Positions 1-15,055 of a stretch of DNA of 64,000 nucleotides are shown here, in pieces. Location: assembly GCA_051294375.1 (NCBI GenBank), contig CM119264.1, positions 23,247,955-23,311,954 on the forward strand. The letters are read 5' to 3'. Origin of the DNA: Paraspadella gotoi (lineage: Eukaryota; Chaetognatha). Within the stretch, counting starts at the first letter, position 1; every line of letters starts with the position of its first letter. The notes beneath the pieces are model-generated. The model was not told the DNA's origin, ran no database searches, and worked only from the letters and a program-made list of their open reading frames with translations. Position numbers and translations under genes: made by a program.

Positions 1-392
1 TTTTCTTGGGTCTCGTCGAGGTGAGTTAACTAAGGAAAGGAGATCGGGTGAGTGCGTTGAATGCAATAGAATTATGAGATTTAAAAATAAAATCTCGCGA
101 CGATTTTCATGTTCGACAAATTTACCTTTGTAGTATTAGAGATTAGAAACATTTATCGGAAAGATTAAAAATGTTGTAAATAAAAAGTCTAATATTAACT
201 CCTCGTCTTTTCAGTTGACTCATCGATTTTTGGCCGCCATCGAACTCATCACTTCTCAAGTTAGTTAAATTTTAATTATTGCATAATATATTTTTTTACT
301 ATTTAATTGCATCAAACTAACGACTAAAATGAAGTGGAGCAAGGTAGTAAAACTCGGAATAACCTATATTCGCCAATCAATTTAACATTCAG

Positions 393-4370
<3,978 letters not shown>

Positions 4371-5285
4371 ATGGATGGATGGATGGATAGACGGACGGAC
4401 GAATGTACTGAAACAGGATCGGAAAGTTTTATGATTGGCTGGAGAAACAGACAGACTGTAAGGCAAAGGAAGAAATGAATTTAAACAAAGTTTTCTTCGC
4501 TGGAGACGGATTGATGGGAATACTTTTTCTCCGAAATGGCCACTTGTCATTTTTGCTGGACACAAATACCAGATCAGCGTTTTAGTCTTACAAAATCAAT
4601 TATAAATTTCCTCTAGTCATATTTTCTTTCGGACTCAATCCGAAAATCCATCGTCGAAAATGCAAACAAAATTTTTAGTCACTACTAAATGTTTTGTAGT
4701 GGACACACTCATCTTGGTCATATTAGTTTCACTAGAAAGAATCACGTGGTTCTTTTTACGTTCCAGTAACTGTCAATTAAAATTGTATGCTATTTTTTAG
4801 AACACCTTTCTAACTTTATCAAATGATTATCAGAAAAAAACTTTGAATATAACATCCTCGTACTCCGCATAGGGCGTTAAAATAGCAATATTAACACTGT
4901 GTAATTTATAATAACGTTATTCGTTACGTACTATTCAGTTAATAGCAAAACAAAACAAAAGCTAACTTCAAGTTGTATGTATAATTGTATATAGTATACT
5001 ATAGTACTATAGTATACTATTTACTGTATATGAAACCGTAACTTTAAGATTAGGTAGTTGACTTGAAGAGAAGGAAAGTTAGGCTGATAGATAGTTGATG
5101 AGTCCTACTCTTGTCCGCCAGGAGAATGATCGATAAGTAGTACTACAGTATTACATAGTGTTATAAAGATTATTGTTACATAAATAAGCGCTGGCAAATT
5201 CTCTCATTTTCCCTTCTTTCGTTGTCTCCAATTTTAACTTGTTTTTCCTCTTTTCCATTTTTGCCGTTGCGCTCCAAAAACTTTC
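4371..5285 (+). other. NCX 3' flank, no gene seen
   Basis: This AT-rich stretch begins with a short (GATG)n run at 4371-4390. An ATTAAA hexamer near 4777 is a possible but weak polyadenylation signal. No open frame of note and no splice pattern is seen. Confidence 0.6.
4991..5020. repeat. Perfect 30-bp palindrome
   Basis: The two 15-base arms (ATAGTATACTATAGT and its exact reverse complement) meet with no spacer. The palindrome is flanked by further TATA-rich near-symmetric sequence. It could extrude as a cruciform; no function is implied. Confidence 0.95.
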
Positions 5286-5286
5286 T

Positions 5287-5375
5287 CCCTCTCTCTCTCT
5301 CTCTCTCTTCGCCCGTCCTATTGTTGAGCATTATCGCCCATTGTTCGCCCTGAAGGCGCGCGCTCGCGTTCGCGC

Positions 5376-5427
<52 letters not shown>

Positions 5428-5526
5428 CTCTTCCTCTCTTCTCTCTCTCTCTCTCTTCTCTCTCTCAATGACGCCGTGAATAGGCGAGGAGAACGGTAAA
5501 ATCTCTGACGCGCAAAGAGGAGGTCG

Positions 5527-5589
<63 letters not shown>

Positions 5590-5607
5590 GAGGAGAGAGA
5601 GAAAGAG
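5287..5607. repeat. (CT)n and (GA)n microsatellite cluster
   Basis: CT runs at 5287-5309 and 5376-5466 are followed, across a 60-bp unique spacer, by a GA run at 5529-5607. The opposed tracts could pair as a hairpin. The spacer (GACGCCGTGAATAGG...) recurs at 18683-18735 and marks the left edge of the duplicated block. Confidence 0.95.
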
Positions 5608-6569
5608 ACAGTGCGGTCCCGGACCATCAGGGAAAAATTCTTTTTCAGAATCTCTTGAGTTTTAGAAGGGGTAACTAACTAACTAACGCCTATTCTGATG
5701 AGCTTTTTTTTTCTCCTCCCAAATGAAAAATTAATTTTACCTGAAGAATCTGATTTTAATTATTTATCCTTAATCATTTATAATCTTTTTAAACTACCTG
5801 TAATTTTTAAACCATCGAAAAAACAAACAAACAAACAAGTTGGGAGTTTTGTATAGCGAACGGTTTATTATTAATGTACCACTCAAAAACTGTTTTATAG
5901 AGGATACACAGTGGACTAACAGTAAGAAATTCATGCACAGTACATTTTTTTTCATTTCTTTTTTTTTTTTTTTGAGCGGACTAAACGTGAGTTCTCGTCG
6001 TTTGTCTTTTGTTTTTATGTAAAGTATAAAACGTCTTTTAAAATTTTCAAAAAATATATATAAAAGCTTTATATATATATTTTTTAAGAAAAAAATTCAA
6101 CTCCGAGATATCACGGTACAATATTTTTACATAGGTCGGCTCTATTATTTTATTTTCAAGGTTGTCAAAAATTAGCCTAGCTTAGTATTTGCGAGGTAAC
6201 ATCAAATTAATGGTAGTAATGATAATAATAATAATACTAGGTCTATTTGACCCCGTGAACTAGGACATAAGGAAGTTTCCTCATAAAACCTTTGCAATAA
6301 AATAAAAGTTGAGTTTTCCTGAACAAAAAAATAAGAGCAAATATAATCGGAAATTTTAAAATGTTATAAAAAAAATTGTTATTTTCGTCCAATTTTTTAA
6401 TTCACCATTCCTTAATTAACCGTTCAATGTATAGGGCAAAACGGAGAAATACAATTAGTTTTGACGCACTGTAGGTTCGAACTGAAAAAAAAGAGAAAAA
6501 CAAAGTTCGAAATTTGGATTTTAAAAAATGCAGAGACCGAAGAGGAGTTATGACGCTAGGTGTTTCTTG

Positions 6570-6846
6570 GGAAAAGAGAGGAAAAGGGATTGAGATAGTA
6601 ATAGAAGGTAAAGATGGAGAAAAGAGAGGAAAAGGGATTGAGATAGGAATAGAAGGGAAAGATAGAGAAAAGACAGGAAAAGGGATTGAGATAGGAATGG
6701 GAAAAGATTGAGAAAAGAGGAGAAAAGGGAATGAGATAGGAATGAGAGAAAATGGAGAAAAGAGAGGAAAATGGATTGAGATAGGAATGGGAGAAGATGG
6801 AGAAAAGAGAGGAAAAGGGATTGAGAAAGGAATGGGAGAAGATGGA
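6570..6846. repeat. 45-bp purine-rich minisatellite, six units
   Basis: Units follow the pattern GAGAAAAGAGAGGAAAAGGG then ATTGAGATAGGAATGGGAGAAGATG with small variations. The period is a multiple of three, so the minus strand reads as a 15-residue Ser/Pro/Ile/Phe repeat within a 189-codon open frame (6402-6971). I regard that frame as a by-product of the repeat. The copy at 19774-20262 has about eleven units. Confidence 0.9.
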
Positions 6847-7127
6847 GGAATTGCAGGGTTGTTGGCAAAATGAGTCGATTGGGAAAAAAATGGGAACCGA
6901 TGAAGTTGAAATGGAAAAAAAAACTCAGTTTGACAAAAAAAGGAATAACAATCTGTGATAGGAATATCCAAGAAATCGAAAATACAGAGTGACTACGTTC
7001 GACGCTGACGTAAGTTAAATTCATTAAAAAAATTAAAGATAAACATCGCGATGGCATAAAAGCGGGAAAAAAAAGTGGCAGGGAAGGTATAGGCAGACAA
7101 TTGAACAGTTCAATGACAGGAGGGCGT

Positions 7128-7150
7128 AGAGAGAGGGAGAGAGAGAGAGG

Positions 7151-7183
<33 letters not shown>

Positions 7184-7184
7184 C

Positions 7185-7239
<55 letters not shown>
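7128..7239. repeat. (GA)n microsatellite
   Basis: A GA run with several GG breaks. The same tract follows the same flank in the second copy at about 20530-20641. Confidence 0.97.
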
Positions 7240-7240
<1 letters not shown>

Positions 7241-7846
7241 GCCGGCTTCGTTATCTTAAAGACAACAGAGTATTGACATTTACTTTTTTCATGGTTAATA
7301 ATTGGAAAGAGAAGAGGGTAAAAAAGTGAGTCGTCGTTGTTGTTGTTGTTGTTTTCGTCGTTATCGTCGCTGGTTTGAATCCGATAGAGGATTATGAGAC
7401 ATGAGACATGAGTACAGCAGACACAAAAAAAAAATGGATTCCACCACAAAAAAAAATCCTTTGTGGCCAAAATTTTCTTTGTTAGTAAAACTAAATTTTG
7501 TTGGAATATTTTCTATCGTTACAAGAGTTACATTAAATCTCCGTGCACCTGATTGTGCTCAACCAACTTCTGCTCTCGCTCTCCAACTCTCTCTTGTTTT
7601 TTATACTTGGCATAGAAAACAAAGTAATTTTATGCAAATATAGTTTTAAGCTTTCCTCACGTGGTGACGTTTTCTTTAGAAAGGATTTAATAGATTTACT
7701 ATTTGACAGACAGATAGTAAAAAAATGAGAGAAAGAGAGGGACAGGAGAGGAACAGAAAAAATCTTTTTCAAGTATACACGTAAAGAAAAAGTTTAAAAG
7801 ATACAACGTTAATCATGTTTTTTTTTTTCAAATAAAAAAACAAATT

Positions 7847-8266
7847 TCAAGCTGAGTTAGTGAGCGTTTGGCCGCGGGTGGGCGAGGACGCCGGGGCGCG
7901 CCCGTACCGCGGATCCGGCGTAGAACGGCGCCGATCGCGTGTCTCGTCGTCGCCGCTGACGTCGTCGTCGTCGACGCCGATCATTGAAGCGGCGTCGTTA
8001 TCGGACGGCGCCTCCTCGTAGCGCGCCGCTTTGGACCGGAAGTCGGCCCTGGCGCGGGCGTCGTCGTAAGAGTCGTCGTCGGAATCGGCGCCGGGCGGAG
8101 CGGCCATGAGGCGGCGCCGGAAAAGTTCGGCTTCGTCGAGGTCGTGACTAGAGGAGGAAGGGAGGAACGGGGCCGTCGGCGGAGCCAGGTGGGCGTCAAG
8201 CCCGGGCACGCCCCCGCGAGAAGGAGGAGAATGACCGGGGCCGTCAGGACTGCGGCCCGGGGAGAG
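7847..8266 (-). CDS. Unidentified gene, terminal exon, acidic disordered tail
   Basis: The acceptor TCTTCCTGCAG precedes 139 codons and TGA. It starts [19 protein letters not shown], continues through [19 protein letters not shown], and has dense acidic runs ([23 protein letters not shown]) before a basic Ser/Pro end ([17 protein letters not shown]). The composition predicts disorder and possible phosphorylation sites. GC content is far above the AT-rich flanks, and the frame is intact over 420 nt. In copy 2 (21244-21648) the same exon has several frameshifts. Confidence 0.78.
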   Translation of the reverse strand, partial: LSPGRSPDGPGHSPPSRGGVPGLDAHLAPPTAPFLPSSSSHDLDEAELFRRRLMAAPPGADSDDDSYDDARARADFRSKAARYEEAPSDNDAASMIGVDDDDVSGDDETRDRRRSTPDPRYGRAPASSPTRGQTLTNSA

Positions 8267-9001
8267 CTGCAGGAAGAAGAGAAGGTTGAAGTGATTGAGG
8301 GACAGAGGATGAATCGGTTAATTAATTAGTTGCTTTAATGATTAATTGTTTGAATTTTTATTCATTTATTTANNNNNNNNNNNNNNNNNNNNNNNNNNNN
8401 NNNNNNNNNNNNNNNNNNNNNNNNNNNNNNNNNNNNNNNNNNNNNNNNNNNNNNNNNNNNNNNNNNNNNNNNNNNNNNNNNNNNNNNNNNNNNNNNNNNN
8501 NNNNNNNNNNNNNNNNNNNNNNNNNNNNNNNNNNNNNNNNNNNTCACTCACGTATTGCGAACTCGGCGGTCCTAGCATCGAGGGATGAGGCAGCATTCCC
8601 GGTACGAAGGGGTTGGACGAGGAGANNNNNNNNNNNNNNNNNNNNNNNNNNNNNNNNNNNNNNNNNNNNNNNNNNNNNNNNNNNNNNNNNNNNNNNNNNN
8701 NNNNNNNNNNNNNNNNNNNNNNNNNNNNNNNNNNNNNNNNNNNNNNNNNNNNNNNNNNNNNNNNNNNNNNNNNNNNNNNNNNNNNNNNNNNNNNNNNNNN
8801 NNNNNNNNNNNNNNNNNNNNNNNNNNNNNNNNNNNNNNNNNNNNNNNNNNNNACTCACTGAGCAGGCCTTCGACGAAGGTGGTGCCGCCGTCCCCGTACC
8901 AGATCCGTCTGACTTCCTGTCGCCGGGCGCGCATTAGACTCTTGTATTCGGAGATGCGGAGTTTCTTGCCGTCAACGATGCAAGTGCGTTTGGGGCGCGG
9001 C
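7847..9001 (-). CDS. Unidentified gene, last three exons (minus strand), interrupted by gaps
   Basis: Three minus-strand exons are visible at 8859-9001, 8552 to at least 8625, and 7847-8266, ending in TGA. Each has good GT-AG sites and no SSR. The first encodes a compact, basic, probably folded segment ([19 protein letters not shown], then [15 protein letters not shown]). The second is Pro/Ser-rich, and the third is a long, acidic, disordered tail. This layout suits a nuclear or regulatory protein, but I do not recognise the family and assign no function. Gaps of 227 and 171 N remove parts of the introns and the 5' end of the middle exon. Upstream exons would lie beyond 9001 on the same strand, but none is evident. 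Confidence 0.7.
8552..8625 (-). CDS. Unidentified gene, Pro/Ser-rich exon, 5' part lost in gap
   Basis: The donor is ATAC|GTGAGT on the minus strand. The visible part reads [22 protein letters not shown]. The 5' end runs into the 227-N gap. In copy 2 the whole exon is present at 22032-22216, with a polypyrimidine acceptor CTCTCCCCAG. It shows an extended Pro/Gly/Ser-rich region upstream, though that copy has frame errors. Confidence 0.68.
8859..9001 (-). CDS. Unidentified gene, exon with conserved-looking [14 protein letters not shown] segment
   Basis: The minus-strand acceptor is CTCCCAAG|G and the donor CTCA|GTGAGT; the exon is 143 nt. It encodes [19 protein letters not shown], then a basic helix ([12 protein letters not shown]) and [15 protein letters not shown]. 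Codons are C/G-ending like the NCX exons. Three more copies exist: 22344-22503 (minus, damaged), 18437-18579 (plus strand, same 143-nt length), and the fold-back context around them. The motif has the look of a small DNA-binding or protein-binding domain, but I cannot name it. Confidence 0.72.
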
Positions 9002-9211
9002 CTTGGGAGGACATTGAAAGGACATTAGGCACATGACGCAATTCAACGATCGAACCACGAATCAATTCGTCATTTAACCAATTCGTCATTTAACCAACAC
9101 ATTCAATCGATTATTCCCTCTGAATATTATTGGCCATTCTTTCCCACGTTTATTCGTTTCTTTTAAAAGTTTTGGGTTTTTTTCGANNNNNNNNNNNNNN
9201 NNNNNNNNNNN

Positions 9212-12200
9212 TGGGTTTGTTTTTTTTTCTTTTTCGAAGAGGGTCGTTGTCATTTTTCGTCGTCGGTCAGCGTCCGTCCGACATCATATTACTTTGTGTG
9301 GAAATTAGCTCTTCGATTTGCTACTAACCCTCGGCTCTCTCTCTCTCTCTCTCTCGTCTCGATCTCTCTCTCCTAAGCTAACCTTCCTTGCTCTCTGCTC
9401 TACTCCTCGTTGCTCATCGATCTCTCCTTACTTTCGTCTCTCTCTCTCCTCATCCGAGCTCCGAAAGTATTTGTTTGTTAACCCGAAACTTTGCTTGATT
9501 CTTGATTTTTGTTAATATTTGCCCAATGTGACCCTTAAAATTAAGGCCATCTGCTCTGACAATAGTGAGGATTCTATTCCGCTCAGTTCCTTCCTCTTGA
9601 GCCGGGAATGTCGGTTAGTGTTTCTTTTTCTAGTTTATATTCTTACCTATTGTGATGAGAAAAGAGAAGAGAACCCTTGATGCTTCCACTTCATTTTAGT
9701 CGTGTAGAGTTTGATGCAACTTAGAGAAGTAGTAGAAAAAATATATAGATTTACTGGCAATAATTTAATAAATCGAGAGATAACTAGGACTGGAAGGAAG
9801 TGGTAGAGAGAGGTTCTCGCGGATGGCGAGCGCACAAAAAGATCGGGAATTGAGGAGAGAGCAAGTCGAGACTGAAGACGCCAGGAGATGAGAGGTTTTA
9901 ATATTTGAGAGAAGTAGTGTAGATATGATGACAAGCGATTATTATATTCGTGTGTCCGATAAAATTGTTTCTCTGAATTACTACAATATTTTTCGCAAAA
10001 TACTTAAACAATAAGTTTGCATGTGATAAAATGTATGTTTTTGTTTTCGGAACATGTCGTTTTTTTTTTCTTTTTGACTTGAGCAGCTAAAAAAAGTAGG
10101 CGTTGCAGTCTAGAAACAGTGAGCGCCTATTCGTCCCAGAAGAATATCTATATAATCTCTATTAAAAAATGATCTTATCGTCACTTTGTATAGGTGTCAA
10201 TAATCAGATCTCTCTCTCTACTTCCATTCGACCATGTTTCGATTCCTCTCTTCTCCTTTACTGTTATACTCACCTCGACCTGGATGATCCCTAAAGATAA
10301 CATGTCATGCCTCCTCTCTCGATGTATCTGAGGATCTCTGAGAACTACGCACGTACCTCTACATCCTCGAATCTACTCCTCCCGCTCTGCACTTCTTCCC
10401 TGCTCGCGTTCTCGTCCGTACTCGTCGTGTGGTCTCCTTTGTCTGTACTCTCTCACTCTCTCTGCTCTCAGTGGGTTGCGCAGTGTGCGCACACTTCGCA
10501 CTACAAATTCCTTATTATTAAGATAGATTTGATATCAACAAACACTCTGGCGTTAAGGTCAACAGTGAACTATGATTAAACGCTCAGACGCGAGAGAGTG
10601 CAGAGGGAAGAGAGGATGCGCATTTGCTGGTTGATGGGCAAGATGTGATCGCCGAGTATGTTTTTGCGCAAGCACGTCGGAGACGAGAATATACGAGTAT
10701 GGGCGATAGAGATCGGGAGATTAATCCTTTGGGCATGATACATCCACATGCAACTAGTGCTCATACATATCTCTTATAATATTTTCTTCAACAACTTCTC
10801 TCTGCTTTTCATTCTCATCTCAACATTCTGTCATCTTGTTTAATCTCTGATATATCGGCTGCGAAGCTTTATCACTGTGTCAGTGGTTGACCTCTTACTA
10901 CATCTTTCGCTCTCTCTGATATATGCGTCCGTGTGGGCTCTCTGCAAGTGGCCAAGACTTGTGTTCTCTTGGGGTTGAAGTCGTGGTATAAGTCAGAGAC
11001 AAAAGCCGCCAAAGGACGAAGAGAAAATATATTGAGTCCGATAGGAGAAGAACATTTTTTCTTTTATTTTTGTTTTTGTTCTTTATTAGAACAATAGGGA
11101 AATAATTTTGTAAGAGCAATATAGGTCGGATATAGAAAGATGATATAATTAGATATAGGATATTTTTTACTTGTTCAAGAGCGCCAAAAGTAAGATCCTC
11201 TTTTGTCGTTGTTTTGGCCCTCAAACTAATGGTATAATGAGAATGATTTATTTTTGGAAAATAAATATAAAACTAGATCAATCTGAGTATGAATTTTTGA
11301 TGTGAGAGTGCTCGCGCCGAGAGGACAAATGGAAGCGACCGAAATAAGAGAAAAGAGAGAGAGTGAAGAAAAAGAGTAGGATGAACAAAACGTATTTTCT
11401 AGATTCTTCGTCCGTCCGCGGGACTGAAAATGTAGTGATATTGAACAGTAGACCACAGTAATATCGGATTCTTAAGTGCGACTTCTTTTGTGACAAGCAA
11501 CGATGGAGCAAGACCAATCGCACGGACGAGAAAACGTCATAAATTATTATGTTCTTGTTAATCTAGCTGATTTTCATCTCTCATCATGAATCTACATCTT
11601 ACTGTCGAGTGAATACGCGCTTACTACTAGACCATACTTCTCTGACATCAGCTCTCAGTCACTTACTCCGCGCAGCATAACTCTTTGTCTATCATCTCAT
11701 TTCTTTCTCTTCATCCGCTTTCGTCCTCCTCTCACTCTCATTATTCATTTGATTTTTTCTACATCTTATATTCTCATTCACTTCCTTCCTTCCTTTCTCT
11801 CCATCTTCCATTCTCCTGGCATACTCCTATATTAGCACACATATCCTAGTATATATCTTGATTGATCCTCATGCAAACACTCAATACAATAATGAGGAAA
11901 CTCAAATTCATACATCGACGATTTTTTCTTATAATCTCCGTCATAATCCATCATCATTCTTAGTCTATCTCTATCTTATCAACTCATTTACCTGTCGATC
12001 GACCGCCGCGCCGACGCACCGACACCCGCGTCACCAACCGACTCTAGGTCGCCCTTTCTGGCGGATCATCGCAACCCGGCACGCGGACAGGCCGCAAGGA
12101 CCTGGACCCTCCTGCACGACACAGTGCTGACCACTTGGCACCACCAGTACGGACCAGTGCGACCACACGTGCCGGACCAGTCTGGCATCGCCTGAGCAAA

Positions 12201-12780
12201 GACGAACCAGCAGACCGGCTCGGAAGACTCATCAGTCGGTAACGGAAGACAAGGTGGACTTGGAAGCAAGCATGGAAGTGGTTTAAGTAAAGAGATCAGT
12301 TGCAAATCGTTGGTAAGAATTTGTGATTTGCATCAAATCAGTTAAAAGAAAGATAAAGATGTTATCAACAAGTAATCGAAATAGAGTAAGCCATGTCAAT
12401 CGAAATCGGAAGGTAACATACTGTGTCATCAAATCCGCTGTGTGATCATGCAATCTTGTATTAATCATCATTATCATCATCATCCATCTATCATCTTCAT
12501 TGATCATCTTCATGACCGTTGCGACATTCATTTCAAATGAGTCTATTTTGAGACGTAGAGGAAGAATCAGAGGAGGAAAATTCTTAGCAAATTCATTAAT
12601 GACGCCGGGTTTGGGGACGACAGCCGGACCGGCGCTGCACCGCGTCTCTGCGTTCAACTACTGCAGCGTATCTCGACTTAGCGACAGACGGCAATGGCAT
12701 ATGCTTGTGCTGCGCGCGCGCGAGCGCGTGTAATTTATAAGGTGTTAGTTATATCATGATAGATACTCTCACCAGATCTT
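9212..12780. other. Unassigned stretch, pyrimidine-rich, no gene seen
   Basis: It begins with a CT microsatellite (9337-9372). The segment 9990-10120 is a diverged copy of 12870-12965, so this stretch looks like an extra partial unit of block B. A GC-richer patch at 12000-12270 has open frames on both strands but no convincing start, splice pattern or family signal. From about 12480 the (ATC)n and GC-rich core shared with 13980-14160 appear. Confidence 0.5.
12600..12690. repeat. GC-rich core repeat, copy 1
   Basis: The sequence GGGGACGACAGCCGGACCGG, then CTGCACCG and an ACTGCAGCG stretch, recurs at 14060-14160, inverted at 14935-15055, and at 24360-24450. Frames on both strands are partly open in some copies but not conserved between them. 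It is therefore listed as a repeat, not an exon. Confidence 0.75.
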
Positions 12781-13777
12781 TTCTATTTTTTCTTCCATGG
12801 CCGAGACGAGATGAGACCAGATAGAATCTCTCTCGTAATTATTCTCTCTCTGAGAGTGAAATTTGTCGATAAATATTTCGCAAAATAAATTTGCATTAAA
12901 GTATTTTGTTTCGAAATGTCGATTTTTTTTCTTTTTTGACTTGAGAGCTAAAAAAAGTTGGTTGAGATAAGAGGCCTTTCTTCCACCAAAGAATTCATCA
13001 AAAGATCTTCGCCTTTGCAAATTNNNNNNNNNNNNNNNNNNNNNNNNNNNNNNNNNNNNNNNNNNNNNNNNNNNNNNNNNNNNNNNNNNNNNNNNNNNNN
13101 NNNNNNNNNNNNNNNNNNNNNNNNNNNNNNNNNNNNNNNNNNNNNNNNNNNNNNNNNNNNNNNNNNNNNNNNNNNNNNNNNNNNNNNNNNNNNNNNNNNN
13201 NNNNNNNNNNNNNNNNNNNNNNNNNNNNNNNNNNNNNNNNNNNNNNNNNNNNNNAACTCGGAATTCTTTTCTTCTCCAGCAGCTTCATTTCTTTTTTTCT
13301 CTCTCTCTTTTCTTTCTTCATTTGTTTGTTTTCCTTTTTCCAAGTTTAATTGCATTTTTCTCTCTCTTTTCAGATTTTTTTCGGGGGCTGAAGTTGGAAA
13401 CTGTTCTTTGGTTGACTTTTAGCTCAGCAATAAAAAAAGTATAAACAAAAGGAGGAAAGAGAAAATTAAAAAGGAATTTAACTTGAGGCAAGAATAGGAT
13501 GGTAAAGTATGGAAGCATTTATATAATTATGAAGTGTAAGATTCAAATCAATAAGCGCGAAGATGAGAAAAATGAAAAAAAAAGATAGAGACAAANNNNN
13601 NNNNNNNNNNNNNNNNNNNNNNNNNNNNNNNNNNNNNNNNNNNNNNNNNNNNNNNNNNNNNNNNNNNNNNNNNNNNNNNNNNNNNNNNNNNNNNNNNNNN
13701 NNNNNNNNNNNNNNNNNNNNNNNNNNNNNNNNNNNNNNNNNNNNNNNNNNNNNNNNNNNNNNTTTGATTTTAAAAAT

Positions 13778-13825
13778 CATCATCGTCATCATCATCATTC
13801 TCCTATTCACCATTATTATCATTAT

Positions 13826-13857
<32 letters not shown>

Positions 13858-13983
13858 ATTTTATAATCATCATCATAATCATCATCATCATTATCATCTT
13901 CATCATCATCATCATCATCATCGTCAATTTTATAATCATCATAATCATCATCATCATTATCATCTTCATTATCATCTTCATGA
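13778..13983. repeat. (ATC)n trinucleotide repeat
   Basis: An imperfect ATC/TCA array with ATA breaks begins 16 bases after a gap. Related shorter arrays lie at 12470-12510 and 24130-24245. Confidence 0.95.
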
Positions 13984-14059
13984 CCGTCGACATTCATCAA
14001 ATGAGTCTATTTGAGACGAAGAGGAAGAATCAGAGAGAAAATTCTTACAAATCATTAAT

Positions 14060-14160
14060 GACGCCGGTTTGGGGACGACAGCCGGACCGGCGCTGCACCG
14101 GCTCTGCGTCAATACTGCAGCGCCGCTGCGCCGACGCTGCATCGGCGACACTTTTTTTGT
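14060..14160. repeat. GC-rich core repeat, copy 2
   Basis: The best copy of the core: GACGCCGGTTTGGGGACGAC through CTGCGCCGACGCTGCATCGG and GACACTTTTTTTGTG. A plus-strand frame reads GTTAGPALHRLCVNTAAPLR, but no splice sites or conserved start accompany it. Confidence 0.75.
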
Positions 14161-14231
14161 GAGGAAGTATGAAACGATGTCATCAGGACCAAGAGAGAAA
14201 TAATAGAAAAGTCTTAATGGGAGGCGGTGGG

Positions 14232-14267
<36 letters not shown>
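14232..14267. repeat. (GAC)n trinucleotide repeat ending at a 320-N gap
   Basis: Twelve near-perfect GAC units run straight into the gap at 14268-14587, so the array is probably longer. The inverted arm shows the partner (GTC)n array at 14738-14850. Confidence 0.95.
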
Positions 14268-14934
14268 NNNNNNNNNNNNNNNNNNNNNNNNNNNNNNNNN
14301 NNNNNNNNNNNNNNNNNNNNNNNNNNNNNNNNNNNNNNNNNNNNNNNNNNNNNNNNNNNNNNNNNNNNNNNNNNNNNNNNNNNNNNNNNNNNNNNNNNNN
14401 NNNNNNNNNNNNNNNNNNNNNNNNNNNNNNNNNNNNNNNNNNNNNNNNNNNNNNNNNNNNNNNNNNNNNNNNNNNNNNNNNNNNNNNNNNNNNNNNNNNN
14501 NNNNNNNNNNNNNNNNNNNNNNNNNNNNNNNNNNNNNNNNNNNNNNNNNNNNNNNNNNNNNNNNNNNNNNNNNNNNNNNNNNNNNNNAAAGAGACTAAAA
14601 TAAAGAGAAACGACGGAACGAGGAGAAGATGTCTTTCTCAATTTCGTTTCAAACCGAATCTTTTTTTTTNNNNNNNNNNNNNNNNNNNNNNNNNAACCCT
14701 TTTTTCCCTTCTTTTTCTTCGGTTTTCTTTCTCTTTATTCGTCGTCGTCGTCGTCGTCATTCAGCTCCTCGTCGTTGTCTTGTTCCGTCCGTCGTCGTCC
14801 GTCGTCGACGTCGTCGTCGTCGTCGTCGCGTCGTCGTCGTCCGTCGTCGTCGTCCCACCGCCCCTCCCATTTAGACTTTCTATTATTATCTCTCTTGGTC
14901 CCTGATGAATCTCGTTTCATACTTCCTTCCACAA

Positions 14935-15055
14935 AAAAAGTGTCGCCGATGCCGCGTCGGCGCAGCCGCCCCGAGCGGTTAGGGTACGCTGCAGTAGTAT
15001 TATTTTTTGACGACCAGAGCGGTGCAGCCAAATACGCCGGTCCGTCCGCGGCTTT
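14935..15055 (-). repeat. GC-rich core repeat, inverted diverged copy
   Basis: The reverse complement of the core at 14060-14160 with many changes: AAAAAAAGTGTCGCCGATGC, CGTCGGCGCAGCC, CTGCAGTAGTATT, CGCCGGTCCGTCC. It is the most diverged of the four copies. Confidence 0.65.

Larger units (their letters stand above)
5465..9300. repeat. Duplicated block A, copy 1 (better preserved)
   Basis: This 3.8-kb block recurs in the same orientation at about 18683-22740. Its right end recurs inverted at about 17960-18595. Shared landmarks are the GGTCCCGGACC stretch, the 45-bp minisatellite, the ATATATAAAAGCTTTATATATA hairpin near 6055, the GA cluster and the minus-strand exons. Copy 1 keeps an intact 140-codon terminal exon, whereas copy 2 has many one-base deletions, so copy 1 is the more reliable sequence. 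Confidence 0.92.
12840..14267. repeat. Duplicated block B, copy 1
   Basis: From GAGTGAAATTTGTCGATAAA through AAGAGGCCTTTC, a 231-N gap, the CAGCAGCTTCATTT segment, a 166-N gap, an (ATC)n tract, the GC-rich core and a (GAC)n tract. The same order is found at 23010-24640 (forward) and, reversed, at 14738-17960. Gaps in copy 1 fall where the other copies carry the poly-A run or unstable repeats. Confidence 0.88.

Noticed and set aside
1-392. Upstream exchanger exons
   Set aside because: I looked for the N-terminal membrane helices before 393 and found only AT-rich sequence; earlier exons must lie outside the window.
7365-7390. GGTTTGAATCC, similar to a tRNA B box
   Set aside because: No A box at the right distance and no cloverleaf; it is repeated at 20766 only because the whole block is duplicated.
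8859-9001. SAND- or Ski-like DNA-binding domain for the CIVDGKK module
   Set aside because: A superficial likeness in the Cys-x-Val-x-Gly-Lys start; the conserved DNA-contact residues of those families are not evident.
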